Origin: Candidatus Binatia bacterium
GTDB taxonomy: Bacteria > Desulfobacterota > Binatia > Bin18
Reading direction: 5' to 3'
Length of the DNA: 48,987 nt
Assembly: GCA_022826945.1 (NCBI GenBank)
Contig: JAJDTY010000006.1
Span: 1 to 48,987, forward strand
Shown in pieces: positions 15,413 to 23,196 of the stretch (the first letter of the stretch is position 1; each line of letters opens with the position of its first letter). The position numbers and the translations under genes were made by a program. The notes under the pieces were generated by a model. The model worked only from the letters and a program-made list of their open reading frames with translations. It searched no databases and was not told where the DNA came from.

Positions 15413-16627
15413 ATGTCCCTGGAACAGGCCTTGAGTGGCATTCGCGTGGTTGACTTCACCCACTATATTGCGGGGCCCTATTGCACAAAACTGCTTGGCG
15501 ACTATGGGGCTGAGGTCATCAAGATTGAACCGCCGGCAGGCGGCGAAGGAGGGCGGACCCTGCCGCCATTTTTTGACGATCAGCCTGGACAGGGAAAGAG
15601 CGGCCTCTTTTGTTTCTTGAACACCAGCAAACAGTCGGTGGCGGTTGACCTCACGAGTCAAGCTGGACGGGAGGTGGTCTTAGGGTTGATTGGACGCACG
15701 GATGTGATCGTTGAGAATTTCCGACCGGGAACCCTTGAGCGCCTGGGTCTGGGGCAAGAGGTGCTGCGGGCCGCCAACCCACGGCTGGTGAGTGTTGCCA
15801 TCTCGAACTTCGGCGCATCCGGTCCCTACCGGGACTATCGTATGACCGATAGTGTGGCCTTTGCCTTGGGTAGTTGGACTTATCCGATGGGCGAGCTCGA
15901 TCGTCCTCCGGTCCAACCTGGGGGCGCGTTCGGCCAATACCTGGCCGGGTTGTACGCCGCCATTGGTACTCTGCAGGCCGTGCGGAACCGGAATGCCACA
16001 CAGGCCGCGCAGCACGTTGAGGTCTCCATTCAGGAGGCCCTGATTGCCACGTCCCTGTACGACTTTGTGGCGTTTTCCTATTCGGGCTTTGTCCGCCAGC
16101 GGTCGGGCAGGCAGTTTCACGCGGCATTTCCGAATCTGGTCACGCTACCATGTGCGGACGGCTATGTTGGGGTACATGCCGGGCTACCGCATCAGATTGT
16201 TGCGCTGCTCGAACTGGTTGAACGGCCCGACCTGGCAGGTGATCCGCGCTTTCAGAACATTACAACCCTGGCACTCTGCGCCGAGGAACTGCACGGCGCG
16301 CTTATTCCGTGGATGCGCGACCGCAAGAAGTGGGACATCTATCATGCCGCGCAAGCCCGCGGGATTCCGTTGTCACCGATCCCTTCTGCCCAAGAAGTCG
16401 TTGAATGGGCCCAACTTAAAGAGCGTCAGGCGTTTATCGAGGTCGAGGGTCCCGGAGGAGGAACCGTCTCCATACCCGGCCCACCGTCCCGCGAAAGCGG
16501 ACAGCCCATTCTCCGCCTCCGTCGCGCCCCCCGTGTCGGGGAGCATACGACGAGCGTGCTGGGCGAAAAGCTGGGCTATAGCAATGCCGATTTGCAGCAC
16601 CTTCGGGCCGCGGGCGCAATTAACTGA
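15413..16627 (+). CDS. Family III (CaiB/BaiF) CoA-transferase
   Basis: The 404-residue protein has the family III pattern: L-S-G-I-R-V-V-D-F-T-H-Y-I-A-G-P-Y at 7-23, L-G-D-Y-G-A-E-V-I-K-I-E-P-P near 28-41 and V-E-N-F-R-P-G near 100-106. The nucleophile position of formyl-CoA transferase (Asp in V-S-M-Q-D) is glutamate here, V-S-I-Q-E with E208. The enzymes move CoA between carboxylic acids through acyl-enzyme anhydrides; a Glu variant may still act. ATG 15413 with AGGAGGG at 15400-15406 is preferred to the upstream ATG 15362, which lacks a binding site. A second family member starts 27 nt downstream, so the two are co-transcribed and may form a heteromer. Confidence 0.88.
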   Translation: MSLEQALSGIRVVDFTHYIAGPYCTKLLGDYGAEVIKIEPPAGGEGGRTLPPFFDDQPGQGKSGLFCFLNTSKQSVAVDLTSQAGREVVLGLIGRTDVIVENFRPGTLERLGLGQEVLRAANPRLVSVAISNFGASGPYRDYRMTDSVAFALGSWTYPMGELDRPPVQPGGAFGQYLAGLYAAIGTLQAVRNRNATQAAQHVEVSIQEALIATSLYDFVAFSYSGFVRQRSGRQFHAAFPNLVTLPCADGYVGVHAGLPHQIVALLELVERPDLAGDPRFQNITTLALCAEELHGALIPWMRDRKKWDIYHAAQARGIPLSPIPSAQEVVEWAQLKERQAFIEVEGPGGGTVSIPGPPSRESGQPILRLRRAPRVGEHTTSVLGEKLGYSNADLQHLRAAGAIN

Positions 16628-16654
16628 GGGATATCAGGGCATAGGAGCAAGCAT

Positions 16655-17893
16655 ATGACACAGCCGCTACGCGTCGTGGATTTAACCAATGGCTGGGCCG
16701 GCCCGTTGGCGACCTGCCTGCTGGCTGACTTTGGCGCAGAAGTCATCAAGGTCGAATCTCCATCGCATATGGACTGGTGGCGCGGAGCCGCCCCTGAGGT
16801 CACGGAAGATGGGGGCAGGCCCTACGAGCAGTCGCCCACATTTAATACGGTCAATCGGAATAAGTACGGCATCGCGCTGGAACTCACCCACCCGCGGGGG
16901 CGAGAGCTGTTTCGCGACCTGGTTCGGATTAGCGACGTCTTGGTAGCCAACTATCCGCCGCGCAGTTTGCGCAAACTCGGCATCGAATTTGACACCTTGA
17001 AGGAGGTCAACCCGCAACTCGTGATGGTCACCCTGCCCGCCTTTGGCAATAGTGGGCCGGAGAGCGAATATCTCGGTTTTGGGACAACCACCGAAGCCAT
17101 GGCCGGGATAACCGGGGTCAGCGGGTATGAAGACGGTCCACCCCAGATGCTCAGCAACGCGATCGGCGACCCGGTGTCGGCGCTCAACGCCTGCTTCGCT
17201 GCACTGGTCGGAACATTTGAACAGGAACGGCGCGGCGCAGGGGTCTCGATTGATCTGTCCCACGTTGAGGGACTCTTACCGTTCAACGCCGCCGCCCTGC
17301 TGGGGTACACTATTAATGGTCGCTCCCAGGAGCGACTGGGCAATCGTCACCCCACTATGGCACCCCACGGGTGTTATCCCTGTCAGGGCGAAGACGAGTG
17401 GCTTACGATTGCCGTCACGTCAGACGAGGACTGGCACAATTTCTGTCGCGTACTGGGGAACCCAGAGTGGACGCAAAACGGTCAGTTCGATACGGCGCAG
17501 GGGAGAAAGGCAGCCGAGGATGAACTCGACCAATACATCAGCGTCTGGACACAGGAGCAGGAGGCAACTGCGCTGATGGAACGCCTGCAAGAAGCAGGTG
17601 TCGCCGCCGGAGTCGTGCTGTCCGGTGCCGGGGTGCTGAGTGACCCGCACCTGGCTGCGCGTGAGTTTGTGTTAACGATCGAGAAAGAGGAAACCGGGCC
17701 GCACTTCTATCCGGGCTTCGTCCCCCGATTTTCCGATACGCCCTCGGTCGTCCGGCGGCCCGCCCCGAGCTTTGGCAAGCACAATGAGCGTATCTTCGGC
17801 AGCCTGCTCGGCTTGTCGAAGGAGGAGATACAACGGCTCTCTGACGAGGGCATCATTAGCACGGAACCACTTTTCCCAGCGCTGACGCGGTAG
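16655..17893 (+). CDS. Family III (CaiB/BaiF) CoA-transferase, second of a pair
   Basis: The 412-residue protein has R-V-V-D-L-T-N-G-W-A-G-P at 6-17, L-L-A-D-F-G-A-E-V-I-K-V-E near 22-34 and the C-terminal small-domain pattern (P-A-P-S-F-G-K-H-N). The residue aligned with the catalytic aspartate is again Glu (L-S-H-V-E, E205). It belongs to a different subgroup from its neighbour, with a shorter N-terminus and distinct central region. Two unlike family III genes in tandem resemble known two-subunit enzymes such as SmtAB of Chloroflexus; this comparison is by arrangement only. A start site G-G-A-G lies seven bases before ATG 16655. Confidence 0.87.
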   Translation: MTQPLRVVDLTNGWAGPLATCLLADFGAEVIKVESPSHMDWWRGAAPEVTEDGGRPYEQSPTFNTVNRNKYGIALELTHPRGRELFRDLVRISDVLVANYPPRSLRKLGIEFDTLKEVNPQLVMVTLPAFGNSGPESEYLGFGTTTEAMAGITGVSGYEDGPPQMLSNAIGDPVSALNACFAALVGTFEQERRGAGVSIDLSHVEGLLPFNAAALLGYTINGRSQERLGNRHPTMAPHGCYPCQGEDEWLTIAVTSDEDWHNFCRVLGNPEWTQNGQFDTAQGRKAAEDELDQYISVWTQEQEATALMERLQEAGVAAGVVLSGAGVLSDPHLAAREFVLTIEKEETGPHFYPGFVPRFSDTPSVVRRPAPSFGKHNERIFGSLLGLSKEEIQRLSDEGIISTEPLFPALTR

Positions 17894-17922
17894 GGCGTTC
17901 AACGCCTCCTCAACGGCTCTGA

Positions 17923-18915
17923 TTAGGGCGCGCAGGCCCGGACGGCATCCAGCACATGCTGTTTCCCGTTTGGGCCATCGCTCACGGGAAAAATAACCGG
18001 ATGCACGATGCCTGAGTGGCGATAGGCTTCGACACGCTCTCGGCATTCGGTCGGTGTCCCCACGACGCTGACTGTTTCTATCATCGGGTCAGGAACCAGT
18101 TGGATTGCCTTTTGCCGGTCCCCCTGCTGCCATGCCGCTCGAATGGCCTGGGCTTCCTCGGGAAACCCCTGCTCGGCCATGACGCGATTATACCGGGGAA
18201 AGAATCCCGCGTAGAAAGCGACCAGGGGCCGAATGCGCCCCAGGGCTTCCTGGTGGTCCTGGGCCACGCTCATCGGGAGGAGCGAGACAATGTCAACGTC
18301 TTCGGCCTGGCGTCCGGCTCGCTGGGCACCAATCGCGATATTTTCAGCGGCTAACTTGCCCGCCTCCGGGGCACTCCACACCAGAATGGTCCCCTGTGCG
18401 ATTTCACCGCAGGCTTGGAGCATCTGCGGAAAGACGGCTGAGATATAGATCGGCAGTTCCGGGCGGGCGGGCTGAAACCAGAGGTCAAACTGCTCAATGG
18501 TCACCACCTCGCCGTGATAGGACACGGCTCCCTCACGCAACAGCGTGCGAATAATTTCGACCGTTTCTCGCATACGCTGGACCGGCTGACCGTATGGGAT
18601 GCCGTGTTCCGGCTCGACCTGTACTTTGTGACTTGAGCCCAACCCCAAAATAAAGCGTTGCTGGGAATAATGGTCAACGCACGCGGCCGCCATGGCAATG
18701 GTCGGTGCGCTACGGACGAAAATACTGCTGATACTCGTGCCAAGCTGGATGCGCTGGGTTGCGAGGGCGCAGGCGGTGAGAATGGAGAATTGATCTCCGC
18801 CATGACCTTCCGCAAACCAAGCTGAATTATAGCCCTGCTCTTCGGCATATTTGACACAGTCAACAACATCAGTGGGCGACATCCCGCCGGCCAAAGCGAG
18901 CCCGATTTGAGCCAT
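17923..18915 (-). CDS. LLM-class flavin/F420-dependent oxidoreductase
   Basis: The 330-residue protein follows the F420-dependent reductase branch (Mer-like): I-G-L-A-L-A-G-G-M at the start, G-Y-N-S-A-W-F-A-E-G-H-G near 30-41, I-Q-L-G-T-S-I-S-S-I-F-V-R-S near 60-73 and F-I-L-G-L-G-S-S-H near 92-100. The C-terminal V-V-G-T-P-T-E-C-R-E-R motif is also typical. ATG 18915 is chosen because AGAGAGGAG lies just upstream; the frame is open 8 codons further. It is convergent with the CoA-transferase pair (30 bp) and divergent from the secreted protein gene at 19093. The substrate is unknown. Confidence 0.85.
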   Translation of the reverse strand: MAQIGLALAGGMSPTDVVDCVKYAEEQGYNSAWFAEGHGGDQFSILTACALATQRIQLGTSISSIFVRSAPTIAMAAACVDHYSQQRFILGLGSSHKVQVEPEHGIPYGQPVQRMRETVEIIRTLLREGAVSYHGEVVTIEQFDLWFQPARPELPIYISAVFPQMLQACGEIAQGTILVWSAPEAGKLAAENIAIGAQRAGRQAEDVDIVSLLPMSVAQDHQEALGRIRPLVAFYAGFFPRYNRVMAEQGFPEEAQAIRAAWQQGDRQKAIQLVPDPMIETVSVVGTPTECRERVEAYRHSGIVHPVIFPVSDGPNGKQHVLDAVRACAP

Positions 18916-19092
18916 ACGTATTCTCCTCTCTGTCCACACGTGAGGTATTTTGTGAGGCAGTGCGAGCCATTCTCGACCGGAATGTGGATAGCGTCAAGTC
19001 GGAAAGAGATGGGGACGACCAGTCTGGAGGGCGACCTTGCACTCGGCTCAACGCCTCGTCAAGATAGACGGCTCTGCCTTGTAAGGGGGAAT

Positions 19093-19800
19093 ATGCTGAC
19101 ACGGAGCCTTCGGCGTTGGAGAGTAGGGATCCTCGGAATTGTATGTTTTTGTCTGCTGTGGTGTAGACCCTTCGAGGCCACAGCAGCCCCGCTGCATACG
19201 ATTGATTTCTCCGGCCAGCCGGATGGTCCGGCAGAGGAGTGGTTGAGGCAGCAGGGCTTTACCCTTCGCCTTGATGCGGACGATTTACAACCGCACTTTA
19301 AGGATAACCGGCTCGTCTTGCATACCTCCCGACAAAAAGCCGGCCTGTTCGAGTTGCCCCTGCATATGTCCCAGGTCAAGCGAATTCGTATTCATTGGGG
19401 AGTTGAGCGCTATCCGCGCGGGGCGGATTGGAGCCAGGGGATCACCGCGGTCCCCATTGCGGTGATGACCACGTTTGGGACAAAAAGAATCAAGAGCGGC
19501 TCGCTCTTTGTCCCCAATGCTCCGTACTTCATCGGTCTCTTCTTAGGGGAAAAAGAGCAGGCAAATCGGGCCTATACCGGGAATTACTATAAAATCGGCG
19601 GGCGTTATTTCTGTACCCCCTGCGGGGTGCCGGTGGGGGAGCGGGTGGTGACGGAATTTGATTTGGACCAGGGCTTCAGAACCCAGTTTGGTCAGACCGT
19701 TGTGCCCCCAATCAGTCGATTCGGTTTTCAGATGAACACCAAGGGAACGTCCGGGGGAGCCGAAGCTTTTTTAGAAAAAGTGGAATATTTATCCGAATAG
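19093..19800 (+). CDS. Secreted hypothetical protein (possibly DUF3047-like)
   Basis: The 235-residue protein starts with a clear signal peptide: R-R-W-R, a hydrophobic core (V-G-I-L-G-I-V-C-F-C-L-L-W), and A-T-A-A at about 32-35 as likely cleavage site. The mature part is beta-rich with a C-x-x-C pair (F-C-T-P-C-G) near 170. The pattern of N-R-L-V-L-H-T-S followed by I-R-I-H-W-G-V recalls DUF3047 proteins, where a similar strand pair precedes W-R-W; the match is weak. The start ATG 19093 has AAGGGGG just upstream; longer in-frame versions from 18907 lack a signal peptide at their N-terminus. A periplasmic location is likely. Confidence 0.65.
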   Translation: MLTRSLRRWRVGILGIVCFCLLWCRPFEATAAPLHTIDFSGQPDGPAEEWLRQQGFTLRLDADDLQPHFKDNRLVLHTSRQKAGLFELPLHMSQVKRIRIHWGVERYPRGADWSQGITAVPIAVMTTFGTKRIKSGSLFVPNAPYFIGLFLGEKEQANRAYTGNYYKIGGRYFCTPCGVPVGERVVTEFDLDQGFRTQFGQTVVPPISRFGFQMNTKGTSGGAEAFLEKVEYLSE

Positions 19801-19972
19801 TGGGGAGGTGGGTTGAATACTGACAGGTATTGATACGTCTGATTAATAGCTTTCCTTCTTTCTTCCTCCTTCCAGTGGCGGGGGGAGCTCATGAGCCCCT
19901 TGCATGAGTCTTCTCCCGCCATTTCGGTTTTCACGATATTTTTGCAATTCTTAAGAAGCACCGGAGACCGAG

Positions 19973-20611
19973 CTACGCAGGTCCACTCCAGTCAAACGGG
20001 ATGTGCTTGCTCGATTTACCGGCCCAATCCCACTCAAAGCCGTAGGCGTTGACCCGATTGTCAACCGTTTTGCCCCAGGTCGCGACTTGGCCGGGCCCCA
20101 CTTCTGAGCCGGGTGGATTCAGCAACTGCACCCGTTTTCCTTTCGGCGTGGTCGGCCCGGTCAACGCCTCGGCAAAGGCCGTGACGCGGTCGGGAACCTC
20201 CGCTTTCCAGAAGGCCAAGTCATCGGCAATATCGAAAGTGATCGGCACGAACTCAATCCCGCGTACCTCACCAATCGAGCGCGCAAATCCGGCCATGAAT
20301 CCGCCGGCCTGCCCGGAAAAGATGAGTTGGAGAGCCTCACGCTGTTGCCCATCGGCCTGCTCGTCAATAAACAGCCCTAGCGAAATTTTGGCCTCACCAG
20401 CCCAGACATTGCCACTGAAATTGGCCACGGCCAGGACATTCAGCCCATCGAGACGGGTCGAGCCATACGTCCCTTCTCGGACATGGTAGGCCAGCACGCC
20501 TTCACAGTGGTTATTTGTTGGCGGCTGGGCAAATTCGCACGGACAGGCGATATCGCAACTGCACACATCAAACCAATCGCCCCGGAGGGTCCAATTCTGT
20601 ATATCAGCCAT
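19973..20611 (-). CDS. DUF1326 domain protein
   Basis: The 212-residue protein matches DUF1326 from its first residues: W-T-L-R-G-D-W-F-D-V-C-S-C-D-I-A-C-P-C-E-F, with four clustered cysteines at about 17-25, then G-x-x-L-A-V-A-N-F-S-G-N-V-W and F-S-G-Q-A-G-G near 85-110. The cysteine cluster could bind a metal, but the function of the family is not known. ATG 20611 has the binding site AGGAGGAC directly upstream. Extending the frame to 20677 would translate the dispersed palindrome, and is not favoured. The zinc alcohol dehydrogenase gene ends 69 bp upstream on the same strand, with the palindrome filling the gap. Confidence 0.82.
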   Translation of the reverse strand: MADIQNWTLRGDWFDVCSCDIACPCEFAQPPTNNHCEGVLAYHVREGTYGSTRLDGLNVLAVANFSGNVWAGEAKISLGLFIDEQADGQQREALQLIFSGQAGGFMAGFARSIGEVRGIEFVPITFDIADDLAFWKAEVPDRVTAFAEALTGPTTPKGKRVQLLNPPGSEVGPGQVATWGKTVDNRVNAYGFEWDWAGKSSKHIPFDWSGPA

Positions 20612-20627
20612 ACTGTCCTCCTGTTGG

Positions 20628-20682
20628 AAAGAGCAAACGTGTCCAGCATCTGCATGTTGATTGGAGGACACGTTCACTCTTT
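20628..20682 (-). repeat. Dispersed ~54-bp palindrome, copy B (between two minus-strand genes)
   Basis: Left arm AAAGAGCAAACGTGTCC and right arm GGACACGTTCACTCTTT are near-complementary, with the shared core TGATTGGAGGA. The element fills the gap between the alcohol dehydrogenase and DUF1326 genes and supplies the stop codon of the former. In the minus-strand mRNA it would form one long hairpin. Confidence 0.88.
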
Positions 20683-21763
20683 AGTGCCAGGGTTCCACAA
20701 TAATTTTCGCATGCTCCTCGGGCGAGTGCAGGTCTTTGAAGGCCTGAGCGACGCCCTCTATCCCAACGGTCCCCGTAATTAAGGGGTCGGTCATAATCTC
20801 GCCTTCTGCAATATGGTGCAGGGTGGAGGCGTATTCTTCGCCGCTATAGCCCAGGACGAACTGAAGATTCAACTCTTTGTTGATCCCGAACATGGGCTCA
20901 AAGCTGTCCTTTTCCATACACACACCCACAACCACAATCCGGGTACCCTGTGGAGCCGCGGCCATAATCTGATCAATAACCCCAGGCACACCGACACACT
21001 CAAACATCACGGCTGGTCGTAGCGGCGGACCCGAAGCCCAGGGCGGCTGGGGCGGAGCCGTGCTCGGATCGGTCCAGACCGCGGCCTCCTGCCAACTGGT
21101 ATACGGCGACTGCTCGGCGGGGTCGACGACGATATCCGCGCCCACGGCCTGCGCGAGTTGGCGGCGCCGGGAGGAGAAATCCGCAGCGATGATGGGCTGC
21201 ACCCCTTTCATACGCAGTGACGCGATCACGGCCAGGCCGACCGGTCCGCAGCCGATAACCAAAGGCACGTCGTCTTTGGTCAGGCGCGCCATTTCAACCG
21301 CGTGCAGGCCGACCGCCATGGGTTCGGTCAGGGCGGCTTTGTGCGTCGGCAAGCTATTCGGGACTTCAAGCAACAGCCTTTCGCTCAGGCGCATATACTC
21401 CCCATAGCCGCCTGGATTGTCGTTTGAATAGCCGACCGTCTCGACCCCGGTCGGTCGAATGAGAACCGGCATGGACACCGCGCGCGTGCCGACTTTGAGG
21501 CTGCGGTCCGTATTTGGTCCGTGGTCAACCACTTCGAAACAGAACTCGTGGCCCATGACGATGCCCCGGCTGAGGTCCATATTGAACACGCCGTTGGAAC
21601 GCTCTGAAACTTCGACGAGCTTTTCCGTATGCTTCAGCGCATGGAGGTCCGAGCCGCAAATCCCACAGGCCAGGGTTTTGACCAAGACCTCGCCCGGTCC
21701 GGGCTCCGGAACGGGAATATCTTCAACGGTCAGTTCATGGTTCAGCATCACTACGGCGCGCAT
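20681..21763 (-). CDS. Zinc-dependent alcohol dehydrogenase (MDR family)
   Basis: The 360-residue protein has the medium-chain dehydrogenase layout: catalytic-zinc segment C-G-I-C-G-S-D-L-H with Cys36 and G-H-E-F with His72-Glu73, and the NAD(P) Rossmann motif V-I-G-C-G-P-V-G-L-A near 170. The four-cysteine structural zinc loop of classical enzymes is absent; the region reads V-G-Y-S-N-D-N-P-G-G-Y-G-E-Y. An unusual Pro-rich insertion (P-S-T-A-P-P-Q-P-P-W) is present near 235. It probably oxidises an alcohol or reduces a carbonyl compound in a catabolic route. Its stop codon lies in palindrome copy B, and it is divergent from the cupin gene. Confidence 0.87.
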   Translation of the reverse strand: MRAVVMLNHELTVEDIPVPEPGPGEVLVKTLACGICGSDLHALKHTEKLVEVSERSNGVFNMDLSRGIVMGHEFCFEVVDHGPNTDRSLKVGTRAVSMPVLIRPTGVETVGYSNDNPGGYGEYMRLSERLLLEVPNSLPTHKAALTEPMAVGLHAVEMARLTKDDVPLVIGCGPVGLAVIASLRMKGVQPIIAADFSSRRRQLAQAVGADIVVDPAEQSPYTSWQEAAVWTDPSTAPPQPPWASGPPLRPAVMFECVGVPGVIDQIMAAAPQGTRIVVVGVCMEKDSFEPMFGINKELNLQFVLGYSGEEYASTLHHIAEGEIMTDPLITGTVGIEGVAQAFKDLHSPEEHAKIIVEPWH

Positions 21764-21861
21764 AAAAGTCTCCTCTATCTTCGCTGGTCTCTTCTCATTT
21801 CAGCCGCCCAACTATAAGTCATGGGTGGCGGCGCTGTCCAGGTCGGAGCAGCCGATATCAT

Positions 21862-21891
21862 TTGACACTCAACGGGCCGGTGTCATACAGT
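21862..21891 (+). promoter_or_regulatory. Sigma-70-type promoter for the cupin gene
   Basis: A consensus TTGACA (21862-21867) and TACAGT (21886-21891) are separated by 18 bp, 30 bp before the cupin start codon and within the divergent gap to the alcohol dehydrogenase. The -35 box is perfect; the -10 box matches four of six. Confidence 0.5.
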
Positions 21892-21920
21892 TCAGAACGC
21901 TTGTGGAAAGGAGGCCTCGC

Positions 21921-22271
21921 ATGAAAGTCACCCGCATCTATACGGGTCCGGATAATCAGTCGCATTTTGAGGATATCGAGATTTCGCTCAAAGACGGTGG
22001 TGGAGTGGGACAGCTCTCCGAGCTTATTCCGGCAACCGGCGTGATCTTTCGGGAAACGGGCGGGGACTATGACCTCGACTTTCACAATGCGCCGCGGCGG
22101 CAGTATGTGGTCATGCTTGAGGGTGAGGTCGAAATCGAGACCGGTGACGGCACGAAACGCCTCCTGGGCACAGGAGAGATTCTTTTGGCCGAAGATACCA
22201 CCGGCCAGGGACATATCAGCCGGGCAGTCAACGGCAAGCCCAGAAAATCGTTGTTTATTCCATTGGCCTAA
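21921..22271 (+). CDS. Small cupin-fold protein, 116 aa
   Basis: The protein has a single cupin barrel: Q-Y-V-V-M-L-E-G-E-V-E-I-E-T-G-D-G near 64-80 and L-G-T-G-E-I-L-L-A-E-D-T-T-G-Q-G-H near 84-100. The metal-binding set of typical cupins (H-x-H, E, H) is incomplete: only Glu and the final His are obvious, and F-H-N-A-P-R-R-Q replaces the first motif. It may bind a small ligand instead of acting as an enzyme. The frame is open far upstream, but ATG 21921 has AAAGGAGG at 21907-21914 and a matching promoter. Confidence 0.8.
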   Translation: MKVTRIYTGPDNQSHFEDIEISLKDGGGVGQLSELIPATGVIFRETGGDYDLDFHNAPRRQYVVMLEGEVEIETGDGTKRLLGTGEILLAEDTTGQGHISRAVNGKPRKSLFIPLA

Positions 22272-22496
22272 TTAACTAGTGCCGCTCTGTCACCGGACCG
22301 TGTGACTGCATATCGACAACGCCTGTCGGATTGATAGCCAGCGGTAGCGGATTACGCCCCCGGCTCATCCAACCTATAGGGCTATGGGCGACCCGGCTCC
22401 CCTCTCGGGACGTGTAATACATATTAGGCTGTGACCGAGGGAGTAGGTTCCTCTGAAAGCGGAGTCAAAGGGGGCTGGGGGATCATTGCATCGTAC

Positions 22497-22826
22497 TCAA
22501 CATCGTTTCTCGGTAAACTCTTGTCGGATTTCTGTCACGGTATCCCTGATCTCCGCGGGCAGGGGTTCAAGTTCTTCGCCCAATTCTTCCCGTACAGCGT
22601 GCCAAAGCGGCTCCATTGGCTCGGCCAGTCCGGCTTTCTCCATTATCCGCTTGACGCGCGGGCCGTGGCCGGCTGCGACGGCCCGGATCAACGACTCTGT
22701 TAAATCAGGCCATTCTTGTTCCTGGAAGTCGCCGCCGATGCGTAGCGCGTGTTCGATCTGGTCCAGCGCTTCTGTCCATTGACCGCGACAAGCCAAGACA
22801 TCGGAGAGCGTCTGAAAAGCGCTCGG
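22497..22826 (-). pseudogene. C-terminal fragment of a TPR-type repeat protein
   Basis: The minus-strand frame encodes about 110 residues beginning in the middle of a tetratricopeptide-like helix pair (A-F-Q-T-L-S-D-V-L-A-C-R-G-Q-W-T-E-A-L) and ends with a helical, acidic C-terminal region. The frame continues upstream as low-complexity, AT-rich codons with no ATG before a stop near 22890; TTG 22796 is the only near start and would cut the repeat in half. The 5' part of the gene therefore appears lost. The C-terminal region resembles the tails of large NTPase/TPR regulators, but this is uncertain. Confidence 0.5.
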
Positions 22827-22834
22827 AAAATGAC

Positions 22835-22876
22835 AAAGATATTTTTGGCAATAGATTTTTTGGCAAAAATATCTTT
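22835..22876. repeat. Perfect 13-bp AT-rich inverted repeat
   Basis: AAAGATATTTTTG (22835-22847) and CAAAAATATCTTT (22864-22876) are exact complements around a 16-nt loop. It lies directly beyond the broken 5' end of the TPR fragment. It could be a mobile-element end or a stem-loop. Confidence 0.7.
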
Positions 22877-23012
22877 TCAGAATAAAGTAAGGAGTTTAGC
22901 GTTGGGACTATCGGCCCAGCCTGGCGTCAGCCAAATTTTCTGGATTTGCACCACGCGGAATAAGGTGTCAGACTGCTAATAATGCGTTGGATGTCCAGAA
23001 GAAATTAAAAAC

Positions 23013-23056
23013 ACATTTAACCCGCATTTAACCTGCATTTAACCCGCATTTAGCGC
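23013..23056 (+). repeat. Four tandem 11-nt repeats (iteron-like)
   Basis: Units: ACATTTAACCC, GCATTTAACCT, GCATTTAACCC, GCATTTAGCGC. The period of 11 nt, about one helical turn, places each unit on the same DNA face, as for cooperative regulator sites. It lies about 140 bp upstream of the beta-barrel protein gene. Confidence 0.75.
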
Positions 23057-23196
23057 TCTAAGTTATTGAAATTACTAATCGTGAAAAGGGGGGAGGGGGT
23101 CATTGGACGGACGGCTATAGGGCAATTAAGGGAGAATGAGACTATGAGCAGGGCGTTAATCGAGGGAAAAGACGAGCAGGACAAAGGCAAGCCGTG

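Larger units (their letters stand above)
22827..23196. other. AT-rich intergenic region with inverted and tandem repeats
   Basis: This ~370-bp stretch holds no gene I can support. It is clearly richer in A+T than its surroundings. It contains a 13-bp inverted repeat (22835-22876) and four 11-nt tandem repeats (23013-23056), and runs into the beta-barrel gene. It probably includes the promoter and regulatory sites of that gene, and may mark an old insertion that truncated the TPR gene. Confidence 0.6.

Noticed and set aside
18907..19092. Extension of the secreted protein to 18907
   Set aside because: It would bury the signal peptide and overlaps the start of the LLM gene on the other strand.
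20612..20677. N-terminal extension of the DUF1326 protein
   Set aside because: It is the translation of palindrome copy B, and ATG 20611 has a perfect ribosome binding site right at the family's N-terminus.
22497..22796. Complete 99-aa gene starting at TTG 22796
   Set aside because: The repeat homology continues upstream of the TTG, so this is the tail of a truncated gene.
23013..23056. CRISPR array
   Set aside because: The 11-nt units are directly adjacent with no spacers.
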